In this document: piece after piece, positions 29,988 to 38,688 of the stretch | How the letters are laid out: each line of letters begins with the position of its first letter | How positions within the stretch are numbered: position 1 is the stretch's first letter | From: Actinomycetota bacterium | GTDB taxonomy: Bacteria > Actinomycetota > Actinomycetes > Nanopelagicales > Nanopelagicaceae | Direction of reading: 5' to 3' | NCBI GenBank assembly: GCA_009698615.1 | Contig: WLPU01000008.1 | Span: 1-64,000 of the forward strand | Length of the DNA: 64,000 nt | Notes under the pieces: generated by a model | Told to the model about the DNA's origin: nothing | Seen by the model: only the letters and a program-made list of their open reading frames with translations | The model's database searches: none | Made by a program: the position numbers and the translations under genes

Positions 29988-31763
29988 CTACTGACCCTCT
30001 AGGGCCATCGTTGCAGCGAGCCATTGAGTCTCGAGTGTTACCTGCTGCGCCTTTAGCTCTTCGATCTCATTTCCGATTTCAAGGAGCCGTTGATGGTTTG
30101 AGGTTTCGCCTAACTGCTCTTCTAAGAGACCCACCAATTTTTCAGCTGCTTTTTCTATCTGACGATCAAGACGAGCGATATCTTTCTTGATTTGACGTTC
30201 TTGGGCAGCGTTTGAAACTTTTTTAGTTGAACCAGACGGCTTGTTGGAATCTTCCATCATTTCCGCACGCTGTTCTAAGTATTGCTCAACTCCGCGTGGC
30301 AGATCACGTAGTGCGCCATCGCCGAGGAGTCCGACAAATCGATCGCACACTCGTTCAAGAAAATAGCGATCGTGCGAAATAACAAGAATTGTGCCGCCGA
30401 AACTATCGAGAAGGTCTTCTAGCTCTGTCAGCGTTTCAATATCAAAATCGTTTGTCGGTTCATCAAGGAGTAAAACATTGGGGCTATCCATCAAAAGACG
30501 CGTTAACTGCAGTCTGCGTTTTTCCCCGCCGGACAGGTCCCCCACTGGTGTCCATTGAGATTCACGGTCAAAACCAAGACGTTCGCACAATTGTGAGGCG
30601 GAAAGCGTTTTCCCGCTGCCGAGTTCAACATGATTTGCAACCTCTTCAACTGCTTCCAGCACTCGCCATGTTGGATTGAGTTCATCTAGGTGCTGAGTAA
30701 GAAACGCGGGCTTTACAGTAATTCCTGTGACAAGTTTGCCGGCAAAGGGCTTTATCTCACCGTCTAGCATCCGCATTAAGGTTGTCTTGCCCGCACCGTT
30801 GATTCCAACAATGCCAATCCGATCCCCCGGACCAACATTCCAATACACATCATCCAATATTTCTTTATCGCCCGCTCGTACTTGCGCATGTTGAACTTCA
30901 TAAACAGTTTTACCTAAACGGTTGAGTGCAAAACGAAGCAGTTCGGTTTTGTCGCGTGGCGGCGGTTCTGTTGAAATTAATTCATTTGCTGCATCCACTC
31001 GAAACTTTGGTTTTACAGTTTGTGCTGGTGCACCACGGCGCAACCAAGCCAGTTCTTTCCTGATGAGCTGATTGCGGCGCCCTTCCACTGCAGAGGCTTG
31101 GCGAGCGCGCTCAGCCTTTGCCAATACAAATGCTGAATAACCCCCGTCGTATTCTTCAATCTTTCCAGAGACGACTTCCCATGTTCGTTCTGTGACAGCG
31201 TCAAGAAACCACCGATCGTGCGTGATGACGGCTACTCCTAAATTCTTTCTTTCATTAAGGTGACGAGAGAGCCAGGCGACGCCTTCAACATCAAGATGGT
31301 TTGTTGGTTCGTCCAGCAGAATCAAATCAACATCATCAATGAGGAGTTTTGCTAAACCTACGCGCCTTCTTTCTCCACCAGAGAGCGCGCCAAACTTACG
31401 GTCCAGAAGTTCATCTGAATGTCCGCCGAACAGGCCATCGAAGATTTCTCTAATTCCAGATTCGCGTGCCCACTCGTGTTTTGGTTTATCTCCAAGAACA
31501 ACATCTCTCACACTAGCTTCGGCTTCAGCAATATCGACTTGAGAAAGGAGCCCCACTTTCACTCCACCAGCGCGAGTCACGCGTCCCTTATCTGGAGCTT
31601 CGATTCCCGCCATCACTTTCAAAAGAGTGCTTTTTCCAGAGCCGTTGCGGCCAACAATTCCTACTCGATCCCCTTCAGAAATCCCTAAGGAAACCTCATC
31701 AAGTAGTTGTTTAACATCAAATGCTTTAGAGACGCCTTCAAGATTGACTAAGTTGCGCGCCAT
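29988..31763 (-). CDS. ABC-F family ATP-binding protein
   Basis: 591-residue soluble twin-ATPase with two ABC cassettes: Walker A 'GRNGSGKST' and 'GINGAGKTT', signatures 'LSGGERRRVG' and 'LSGGEKRRLQ', a linker between them, and a C-terminal coiled coil rich in Glu/Gln (about 520-590). No membrane domain. ABC-F proteins act on the ribosome (translation factor or antibiotic protection); the Uup-like coiled coil favours Uup/Ettb type. Start placed at ATG 31763 ('MARNLVNLEGV'); a longer frame to 31847 has no family support and would cross the divergent dedA start. Confidence 0.9.
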   Translation of the reverse strand: MARNLVNLEGVSKAFDVKQLLDEVSLGISEGDRVGIVGRNGSGKSTLLKVMAGIEAPDKGRVTRAGGVKVGLLSQVDIAEAEASVRDVVLGDKPKHEWARESGIREIFDGLFGGHSDELLDRKFGALSGGERRRVGLAKLLIDDVDLILLDEPTNHLDVEGVAWLSRHLNERKNLGVAVITHDRWFLDAVTERTWEVVSGKIEEYDGGYSAFVLAKAERARQASAVEGRRNQLIRKELAWLRRGAPAQTVKPKFRVDAANELISTEPPPRDKTELLRFALNRLGKTVYEVQHAQVRAGDKEILDDVYWNVGPGDRIGIVGINGAGKTTLMRMLDGEIKPFAGKLVTGITVKPAFLTQHLDELNPTWRVLEAVEEVANHVELGSGKTLSASQLCERLGFDRESQWTPVGDLSGGEKRRLQLTRLLMDSPNVLLLDEPTNDFDIETLTELEDLLDSFGGTILVISHDRYFLERVCDRFVGLLGDGALRDLPRGVEQYLEQRAEMMEDSNKPSGSTKKVSNAAQERQIKKDIARLDRQIEKAAEKLVGLLEEQLGETSNHQRLLEIGNEIEELKAQQVTLETQWLAATMALEGQ

Positions 31764-31793
31764 GATGTGAGAACTTACCAATAGGATTGCCCA

Positions 31794-32420
31794 ATGTCGC
31801 ATTGGATACATACAACTGCCACTTGGCTTGTCGCACACAACTATCAAGTTCCGCTCTTTGCCTTACTTATCCTTCTGGCATTCGCAGAGGCTGCCGCTTT
31901 CATTGGTTTCGTGCTTCCAGGTGAAACCTCTCTCCTTATCGGAGGAGTTTTATCTCATGAGAAAGTCTGGCCTTTATGGCTCTTCTTGATTTGCGCAATT
32001 GTTGGTGCTATCGCCGGAGACTCGGTTGGATACGAAGTTGGAAAACACTTTGGCCCTCGCATTGAGGTTTCACGACTAGGAAAATTGGTTGGTGCTAAAC
32101 GTTGGCGGTTAGCTCAACGCATTTTTGATAAATACCATGGTGGGGCAATCTTTTTCGGGCGCGCTCAAGCACTTCTGCGTGCCCTTGTTCCTGCGCTTGC
32201 TGGCATGAATAAGGTCCCTTATCGCACATTTTTAAAATGGAATGCTGCTGGCGGAATCGTATTCTCGTCAATTGTCATCCTTTTGGGATATGAATTTTCT
32301 AACCAGCTCACCAAACTTGAGCATGCTTTTAGATACTGGGCTATCGGGTTCTTAACGGCTGCTGTGATTGTAATTTTGTACTTGAAACGCAAACTCGAAG
32401 ATAAATTGGAATCAGAATAG
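31794..32420 (+). CDS. DedA-family membrane protein (second copy)
   Basis: 208 residues with 'AFIGFVLPGETSLLIGGVL' and 'FGRAQALLRALVPALAGMNK', the DedA glutamate/arginine loop motifs. Sequence differs clearly from the copy at 28456, so it is a paralogue rather than a recent duplicate. Starts 30 bases from the divergent ABC-F gene. Followed by the Rieske gene 21 bases on. Confidence 0.9.
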   Translation: MSHWIHTTATWLVAHNYQVPLFALLILLAFAEAAAFIGFVLPGETSLLIGGVLSHEKVWPLWLFLICAIVGAIAGDSVGYEVGKHFGPRIEVSRLGKLVGAKRWRLAQRIFDKYHGGAIFFGRAQALLRALVPALAGMNKVPYRTFLKWNAAGGIVFSSIVILLGYEFSNQLTKLEHAFRYWAIGFLTAAVIVILYLKRKLEDKLESE

Positions 32421-32441
32421 AAATACGAGTAATCTCCCGTC

Positions 32442-32885
32442 ATGCCTAAAATTAATCGCAGACAACTTCTCGCATTCACTTCAGCAATAATTCCTAGCTT
32501 TCTAGCCAGCAAGCTAGATTCTGCCCAGGCGTTCTCATTAGAAAAAGCGGCGACTTCTTCAATTGGTGCAAAGGTTGCGAAATCTTCGGCTGTCAAAGTT
32601 GGCCAAACGCAGATTTTCTCAGGATCGTCCGCATCGGGTACAAGTATTGAAGTTGTTCTCACGCGAACTTCAAAGGGATTGTTCGCTCTCGACGGTGCTT
32701 GCACGCATAATGGATGCGGTGTTGCGGCACAGGGTTCAAAGCTTGTTTGCCCTTGTCACGGTTCGATCTTTGCATCTGATACGGGAGCAAATCTCATGGG
32801 CCCTAATGGAGCGCCTAAAAACACACTCCAACCGTTAACTAAATACAAAGTTACAGAAAAGGCTGGCTACATCTACATCAAGTAG
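32442..32885 (+). CDS. Exported single-domain Rieske [2Fe-2S] protein
   Basis: 147 residues. An N-terminal export signal with an Arg-Arg pair ('NRRQLLAFTSAIIPSFLA') suggests Tat or Sec targeting. The Rieske ligands are Cys87/His89 and Cys103/His106, with a disulfide pair Cys92-Cys105 ('CTHNGC', 'CPCHGS'). No membrane anchor besides the signal and no oxygenase or cytochrome domain, so it looks like a stand-alone extracytoplasmic electron carrier. A related protein is encoded at 53688. Partners are not apparent. Confidence 0.87.
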   Translation: MPKINRRQLLAFTSAIIPSFLASKLDSAQAFSLEKAATSSIGAKVAKSSAVKVGQTQIFSGSSASGTSIEVVLTRTSKGLFALDGACTHNGCGVAAQGSKLVCPCHGSIFASDTGANLMGPNGAPKNTLQPLTKYKVTEKAGYIYIK

Positions 32886-32940
32886 GACTACCTCCATGAT
32901 TCTTAAAGGGATTCGCGCAGAAAATCCTTAGACTCCTCTT

Positions 32941-34917
32941 ATGATCGGACAATCAACCCGCCCTTACCGCAGAGATATTGACGGCCTTCGGGCAATTGCA
33001 GTTATCGCCGTCGTTATTTTCCACGCATTTCCAAATTACTTCCATGGTGGATTTGTTGGTGTCGATATATTCTTTGTGATTTCGGGCTTTCTTATTACTC
33101 AAATTATTTTAGATGAAATTAATAAGGGACGATTTCGCGTTCGCGACTTCTATTCAAGGCGCATTAGGCGGATATTCCCAAGTCTTGCAGTTGTACTTGT
33201 AACTGCAATTCTCCTTGGTTGGTTTATTTTGCTGCCAGAGGACTTGGCATCTTTCGGAACTTTGTTGTCCGGCTCCACAGTGTTCGTGATCAACTTTCTC
33301 CTTTGGAACCAAGTGGGTTATTTCGATACAAGCTCGATAGAAAAGCCGCTTCTCCACCTGTGGTCCCTGAGCATTGAAGAGCAGTTTTACTTGGTGTGGC
33401 CTGCCTTGTTGATCATTTCTTTCAAAATGAAAAGGAACTTTCTAGCACTCGCTGGAACAACTGCACTCGTCTCCTTGGGTGGTGCATTTTATTGTCGCCA
33501 CAACTATCCGGATTTTTCATTTTATTCGCCTTTAACAAGGTTCTGGGAATTGCTCGTTGGGGCACTCCTTGCCCATGGTTTTACAAGTTCCGAAGGGTTT
33601 ATGAGCAAGGTTCTTGTCCGCTCCAAGAATCGTGAAATTATTGTTTCTATCGCGGGAATTGTTCTCTTATGTGCGATTACTTTGGGGAGTGAGAGTAGAA
33701 GTTTCCTTACCGTGGCCCTTGGAGTTTTTGCCTCCGCTGGCGTTATCGCATTTGGCGCAGGGACAAAAACCTCTGTAAAGGTTATCGGCAATCCCGTTTT
33801 TGTTTGGGTGGGACTTATTAGCTATCCCCTCTATTTGTGGCATTGGATCTTTTTGTCTTACGCGGAAATCTATTATGGAAAGACTCCACCATTGAGTGTC
33901 TGTGCTGCGAGCATTGGACTCAGCGTCTTCTTATCTTTTCTGTGTTATCGATTTTTAGAGATTCGAATGCGCAGCAGGACTCATGAAAGTAGGAAGGTGA
34001 TCACTTTATTAGCGATCATGGTGGTTATTGGTCTTATCGGAGTTGCCCTGCAATCTAGTCACGGAGCACGAAGTCGAATTTCGAGTTCTGCGGCGAATGT
34101 GGCTCAGTTAGTCAGACCCGCAGCAAGTGATGCAGTTTGTGGTGAATTTATCAAACTTCCAAACCATCTCTTCGCCTACTGTCGACTCAGTAACGTTGGT
34201 GGGAGACAGACCGTTGCGGTAATCGGCGACTCTCATGCCGATGTGAGTTGGAACGGTTTTGCTAAAGAGTTCTCCAAAGACGGGATCAACACCCTGATGT
34301 TGGCCAATAGCAGCTGTCCCACGTTCCTTGGAACAGCAACCGGAAGCACAGTGATCAAGTTAAATCGCTGCGCGAGTGCAATCGAACAAATTTTGAGATC
34401 TGTTGACGCTAATTCATCTATTCATTCGGTGATACTCATTACCAGGGGCGCTGTTTACTTAGAAGGTGGTGCAGGCTTTAGGCCGTGGACTGCAAAGGGG
34501 AATTCATCGCAAAACTATTCTGCTCTGCAGTTAAGAAACGCCTTTGCGCAGGGCCTCCAGGCCACGGTTGACGATCTCAATTCTCATGGGAAGAAAGTTT
34601 TTCTAGTTTCTGAAAATCCAGAGCTTGGTTTCGAACCCAAGAATTGCATTACTACTAATTTATGGCGCGCAAAGTCCATTGAGAATTGCAAAACCCCAAC
34701 ACGTGCAGAAGTTGAATCGCGCCAAGCGGAACATCAAAAAATATTGCAACAAGTACATGACGCATTTTTTGTCAATACCCTTGATCTATTTTGCCCAGAA
34801 AAAGAATGTTTTTTCACAAAAAATGGACTTTTTATGTATGCGGATAAGGATCATTTATCAATTTTTGGTAACGAAACGCTGGCTTTACGCGTAAAAAACT
34901 TTATGGTGTTGCATTAA
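32941..34917 (+). CDS. OafA-type acyltransferase with C-terminal SGNH domain
   Basis: 658 residues: an acyltransferase_3 membrane domain (about 8-365, ten or more helices; 'DIDGLRAIAVIAVVIFHAF' with the catalytic His, 'WSLSIEEQFYLVWP') followed by an extracytoplasmic SGNH domain with 'GDSH' (429-432) and a late 'DKDHLSIFGN' Asp-x-x-His. Such proteins O-acetylate cell-envelope glycans. Transcribed alone; the next gene starts 94 bases on. Confidence 0.93.
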   Translation: MIGQSTRPYRRDIDGLRAIAVIAVVIFHAFPNYFHGGFVGVDIFFVISGFLITQIILDEINKGRFRVRDFYSRRIRRIFPSLAVVLVTAILLGWFILLPEDLASFGTLLSGSTVFVINFLLWNQVGYFDTSSIEKPLLHLWSLSIEEQFYLVWPALLIISFKMKRNFLALAGTTALVSLGGAFYCRHNYPDFSFYSPLTRFWELLVGALLAHGFTSSEGFMSKVLVRSKNREIIVSIAGIVLLCAITLGSESRSFLTVALGVFASAGVIAFGAGTKTSVKVIGNPVFVWVGLISYPLYLWHWIFLSYAEIYYGKTPPLSVCAASIGLSVFLSFLCYRFLEIRMRSRTHESRKVITLLAIMVVIGLIGVALQSSHGARSRISSSAANVAQLVRPAASDAVCGEFIKLPNHLFAYCRLSNVGGRQTVAVIGDSHADVSWNGFAKEFSKDGINTLMLANSSCPTFLGTATGSTVIKLNRCASAIEQILRSVDANSSIHSVILITRGAVYLEGGAGFRPWTAKGNSSQNYSALQLRNAFAQGLQATVDDLNSHGKKVFLVSENPELGFEPKNCITTNLWRAKSIENCKTPTRAEVESRQAEHQKILQQVHDAFFVNTLDLFCPEKECFFTKNGLFMYADKDHLSIFGNETLALRVKNFMVLH

Positions 34918-35011
34918 AAAAACGCCCTGCTAGACTCACTACCTAACATGCGCAGAAGGAGCGTACTAATCAATTTCTGGACCGCCTGGACCTTGACCGT
35001 ACATTTTAAAA

Positions 35012-36406
35012 ATGAAAACCCAAGCGAATCATTCGCAGACATTTCGTTCAACACCCACGCAATCAAGACCAATATCTGAAACAAAATTAACTGCTCTTCT
35101 TGATCAAGAGTGGTCCCGTTATAAAGAAGCAACGATCGCATCAGGCATCGAAAACAAGATTGCTTCAGAAGTTCTTCCACTCGGAGTCCAGTCGAGTTTC
35201 CAGCACTGGGAGCCATATCCAATCTCGATCGTTGCAGCAGATGGTGCCTGGATGACCGATATGGATGGTCGCCGACTCCTGGATCTGTCGATGGGCTTTG
35301 GTGCAATGCTCGTAGGCCACCTCAACTCGGCAGTCGTCGATGAGATCAAGGCCACCCTGGAAGTTGGAACACTCTTTGTGACTCCTTCTCCAATCTCCAG
35401 AGACGCAGCTCAGCGCATTTGCCGACGTTTCGCCATCGACCAGGTTCGCTTCACCAACTCTGGCACCGAGGCAACGATGTACGCCGTTCGAACCGCTCGG
35501 GCCGTATCTGGCAAGAGTTCAGTCATGAAAATTGAAGGCGGTTATCACGGTAGCTACGACCCATTAATGGTTTCAGGCAAGCCATCACTGGAGGCCGCTG
35601 GATCAGCCGATGCTCCAAATGCTGTCCATCCCAATGGCGCAGTTGCTGGAGAAGTTTTCGTCGTTCCATACAACAATCTTTCAGCGATTGAGAAGATCTT
35701 CTCCGAGAGTGCAAACAAGATTGCCTGCTTCATTCTCGAGCCAGTGCTAGAGAATTTAGGAATCATTCTTCCTGATGATGGATACCTGGAAGGTGTTCGT
35801 GAGCTCTGCGACCAATACAACGTCATCTTGATTTTTGATGAAGTTAAAACTGGTCTGACTGCAGGTCCACAAGGAGCAGCTCAGCGTCTTGGCGTTAAGC
35901 CAGACCTTATCTGTCTTGCAAAATCTATTGGTGGCGGAATTCCACTTGCAGCATTTGGTGGAAAGCAAGAAATTATGGATGCAGTTACCGATGGACGCAT
36001 GGCGCACTTTGGTACATTCAATGGAAATCCTCTAGCTATGGCAGGTGTCCGCGCGGTTGATCGAATCTGCACCGATGAGGCTTTGGCTGATGCTGAAGCA
36101 TTTAACATGCAGGCGCTAGATCGCATTAGCGACATTATCGAAGAGTACGAATTGCCTGCACATACTGTCGGCTTTGGTGTTAAAGGTTGCGTGACGTGGT
36201 CCCCGACTCCAGTTCGCAACTACCGCGATTACAAAGCTACTGATTTCAAAATAGCCGAACTATCATGGTTATGGTCTATTAACCGTGGAATCATTACACC
36301 TCCAGGACTTGATGAGCAATGGCTCATCAGCTTGGCCCATGGTCAAACTGAAATCGACATGTTGGTAGAAGATTTTCGTCAGTTAGCACAGGCACTTCGT
36401 AGCTAA
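35012..36406 (+). CDS. Class III aminotransferase, glutamate-1-semialdehyde aminomutase-like
   Basis: 464-residue PLP enzyme of fold I. 'RFTNSGTEATMYAVRTAR' and the PLP lysine 304 in 'CLAKSIGGGIPLAAFGG' place it with HemL-like class III aminotransferases. It has an N-terminal extension of about 45 residues compared with HemL, and no haem genes are nearby, so a catabolic transaminase or aminomutase is more likely than haem synthesis. No SD is seen before the ATG at 35012; TACATT stands 6 bases upstream and could serve as a -10 box for a leaderless mRNA. It opens the accessory catabolic region. Confidence 0.8.
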   Translation: MKTQANHSQTFRSTPTQSRPISETKLTALLDQEWSRYKEATIASGIENKIASEVLPLGVQSSFQHWEPYPISIVAADGAWMTDMDGRRLLDLSMGFGAMLVGHLNSAVVDEIKATLEVGTLFVTPSPISRDAAQRICRRFAIDQVRFTNSGTEATMYAVRTARAVSGKSSVMKIEGGYHGSYDPLMVSGKPSLEAAGSADAPNAVHPNGAVAGEVFVVPYNNLSAIEKIFSESANKIACFILEPVLENLGIILPDDGYLEGVRELCDQYNVILIFDEVKTGLTAGPQGAAQRLGVKPDLICLAKSIGGGIPLAAFGGKQEIMDAVTDGRMAHFGTFNGNPLAMAGVRAVDRICTDEALADAEAFNMQALDRISDIIEEYELPAHTVGFGVKGCVTWSPTPVRNYRDYKATDFKIAELSWLWSINRGIITPPGLDEQWLISLAHGQTEIDMLVEDFRQLAQALRS

Positions 36407-36549
36407 TTCATCACAGAAGCTGGGCGAGTTGATGCCGAAGGGGCAATAGCCTGCCTATCTAACCTGCGAAGTTTCTACTTGTCCTACCTGATCCCTCGGG
36501 CAATCTTTATTGACTAGCATTGACTTACTAGGCTGGAGATTGTGAAACC

Positions 36550-37578
36550 ATGGCGGAAATGATGCGTGCTTTAAAGATAGTTGCAAAGCTCGATATGCGC
36601 ATTGAAGAAGTTCCTGTACCCACACCAAGCAACAATCAAGTTCGCGTTCGTATTGCTTACGTGGGCATCTGTGGTACTGATCTTCATTATTATTTTGAAG
36701 GCGCAAACGGTGCATTTGTCATTAAGGAACCGCTCACTCCCGGTCATGAACTATCTGGCGTTGTAGATCTTGATCCTTCTGGAAAGTATCCAAAGGGCAC
36801 GCCTGTAACTTTTCATCCCGCAACCTTGGGTAAACCGGAGGAAGCAATTCAAGATCGGCCGAATATTTGGCCTGGTGGAAGATATTTTGGAAGCGCTGCA
36901 ACCTTCCCTCATACACAAGGTGGGGCTGCCGATTTTATGATTGTTGAAAGTTCCATGATTCGCGTTCTGCCTTCATCGCTACCTCTCAAAACGGCAGCGC
37001 TTGCAGAACCTTTGGCAGTTGGACTTCATGCCATAGTTATTTCCGGTGGAGTTGAAGATAAGACAGTTTTAATTTCAGGGGCTGGGCCAATTGGTTTGCT
37101 CTTGGCAGAGGCTGCAAAAATTAAAGGTGCAAGAGAAGTAACTATTTCCGACGTATTACCTGGACCATTGGAACGCGCAACTGCCCTTGGAGGAATTTCG
37201 ACGGTGCGCATTGGTGCCCAAGCTTTACTAGAGAACCATTTTGATATTGTTTTTGAATGTTCAGGTGTCATTCAAGCCCTGAGCTCTGCCCTTGTTGCAG
37301 TACGTCGCGGGGGAATCGTTGTACAAGTCGGAACGCTCGCCTCAGGTGATCTCCCTGTTGCAATCAACCCAATAATTGCAAAAGAGATTGAACTGCGAGG
37401 AACATTTAGATTCAGTGACGAAGTTGATGAAGCAATTGTTCTGTTGGATCAAAACTCGGCAATCGCAAAGGTGATCACCCATGAATTCAGCTTGGAGCGA
37501 GCCGTCGAAGCACTCGAGGTCGCCAAAGATTCGCAAATCTCTGGGAAGGTCCTGATCGCTGTCAATGCAGGTGAATAA
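36550..37578 (+). CDS. Zinc-type medium-chain dehydrogenase, L-idonate 5-dehydrogenase-like
   Basis: 342 residues with the catalytic zinc site Cys41, His66-Glu67 and Glu153 ('GICGTDLHYYFEG', 'PGHELSG', 'LAEPLAVGLHA') and a Rossmann loop 'GAGPIGLLLAE'. 'RYFGSAATFPH' and 'EIELRGTFRFSDEV' are very like E. coli IdnD, which oxidises L-idonate to 5-ketogluconate. The segment that normally holds four structural-zinc cysteines (about 88-110) has none. Substrate is probably a polyol or sugar acid. Confidence 0.82.
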   Translation: MAEMMRALKIVAKLDMRIEEVPVPTPSNNQVRVRIAYVGICGTDLHYYFEGANGAFVIKEPLTPGHELSGVVDLDPSGKYPKGTPVTFHPATLGKPEEAIQDRPNIWPGGRYFGSAATFPHTQGGAADFMIVESSMIRVLPSSLPLKTAALAEPLAVGLHAIVISGGVEDKTVLISGAGPIGLLLAEAAKIKGAREVTISDVLPGPLERATALGGISTVRIGAQALLENHFDIVFECSGVIQALSSALVAVRRGGIVVQVGTLASGDLPVAINPIIAKEIELRGTFRFSDEVDEAIVLLDQNSAIAKVITHEFSLERAVEALEVAKDSQISGKVLIAVNAGE

Positions 37579-37742
37579 TTATTTTCTCCCTAGGGCAGTA
37601 AAGATTTAACGCTTTCCTCGATACCTCAGAGGTTTTATTGTTTCAACCACGAATTCGAATATCTCGCTAGTGCCGTTTGACCTGCCTTCAACAGTGACTA
37701 GGTAGAATGACCCATCAAGAGGAATCTCAAAAGGGGGAAGTC

Positions 37743-37934
37743 ATGGCGATTGTCAGTATCACTATCGAATTGGTGGCAGAAATTCCTGTTACGGTAAACG
37801 AGTCCGATAGAAAAGAAGGTCAGTCCTACGTTGACCTCGTGACCGATGCTGCTACTGCCTTCATGGAAAATAATGATTTAAACCAGTTGGACTTTCAGGT
37901 AAAAGTCGTTGGGGACGTTATCGCTGCGGAATAG
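37743..37934 (+). CDS. Small conserved-looking protein, 63 residues, function unknown
   Basis: Begins 'MAIVSITIELVAEIPVTVNE' from ATG 37743, which has an SD (AGGGGGAAG) 3-8 bases upstream. Acidic, with alternating beta-type hydrophobics and a helix around 'DLVTDAATAFMENN'. No domain recognised. A longer frame from 37707 lacks an SD. TTGACC (37677) and TAGAAT (37703) could be promoter boxes but their 20-base spacing is poor. A small hairpin follows the stop. Confidence 0.65.
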   Translation: MAIVSITIELVAEIPVTVNESDRKEGQSYVDLVTDAATAFMENNDLNQLDFQVKVVGDVIAAE

Positions 37935-37953
37935 CACCGCTATTTAAATTTTT
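37931..37953 (+). terminator. Short hairpin with T-rich tail
   Basis: ATAGC and GCTAT (5-bp stem, 3-base loop) overlap the stop codon of the 63-aa gene and run into TTAAATTTTT. The stem is short, so it is a weak intrinsic terminator at best. Confidence 0.4.
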
Positions 37954-37959
37954 GCCCTG

Positions 37960-38032
37960 TGCGCCCGAAGGGATTCGAACCCCTAACCTTCTGATCCGTA
38001 GTCAGATGCTCTATCCGTTGAGCTACGGGCGC
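37960..38032 (-). tRNA. tRNA-Arg(ACG)
   Basis: 73-nt tRNA on the minus strand: acceptor GCGCCCG pairs with CGGGCGC, D-arm GCTCAACGGATAGAGC, anticodon loop CTACGGA giving ACG, T-loop TTCGAAT, discriminator A. A34 should be deaminated to inosine by TadA (25447). CCA not encoded. The degraded copy at 54356-54501 is related to this gene. Confidence 0.95.
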
Positions 38033-38215
38033 CGAAAATAGAACTTCTTTTCGTGTTTCGTACCCTATCAAAACTTTCCCATAGAGCACATTTAGAGTGA
38101 TTTTCGCTCAGTAAATGGGCCATCAGGAGAATCTCTCCGCTATCTGGACGCGGTCTTTGAAAAAAGTCGAGAGAAGACTTTAATTGGACATCTAGACAAG
38201 GAAGTGAGTGGCGTA

Positions 38216-38677
38216 ATGAATGTAAATATTCCAGTTCCGGGAGCAGATCCAATTATTTTCAATCTTGATGATATGAAGAAAGAAATGTTGGAAGCGCTCA
38301 CTCGCGGAAGTCATCCAACTGGAAGATTTCTAAACGGACGCATCGTTGTTGTATTAGCCACTCCCGATAACGGAACAGCCAAGGATGTCGCAATTGGATT
38401 AAGTGCGATTCCCGCAGGGTTAAGTACTGAAGAACATTTTCATCCGGCAGAAGAAATTGCAACAGTTTTGGCTGGTAAGGGGACAATTTATATTGACGAT
38501 GTTCCATTTGAAGTAGGGCCAGGATCTGTTATTTACACTCCTTCAATGGCAAGACATCGAACAGAAGTCACCGGGGATGAGGTTTATCTCTCTTGGTGGA
38601 TGTACTCACCCGCCGGAAGTGAGTCTCGCTGGTTACCATCTAAAGGATTTGAAGAACCGATCGCAACAAAGAAATAA
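38216..38677 (+). CDS. Single-domain cupin protein
   Basis: 153 residues from ATG 38216. Cupin motif 1 is 'EHFHPAEEIATVLAGKGTIYI' in outline (HxH-type metal site) and motif 2 'PGSVIYTPSMARHRTEV'. Family members include isomerases, dioxygenases and sugar-binding sensors; the activity cannot be read. GTG at 38204 is in frame, but the SD AAGGAAG overlaps it, so the ATG is preferred. The neighbours suggest a role in sugar-acid or amino-compound catabolism. Confidence 0.78.
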   Translation: MNVNIPVPGADPIIFNLDDMKKEMLEALTRGSHPTGRFLNGRIVVVLATPDNGTAKDVAIGLSAIPAGLSTEEHFHPAEEIATVLAGKGTIYIDDVPFEVGPGSVIYTPSMARHRTEVTGDEVYLSWWMYSPAGSESRWLPSKGFEEPIATKK

Positions 38678-38688
38678 TTACTTAAGAA

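Noticed and set aside
34948-35079. 41-residue frame starting before and overlapping the aminotransferase start
   Set aside because: It has no SD or family features and overlaps a clear gene out of frame.
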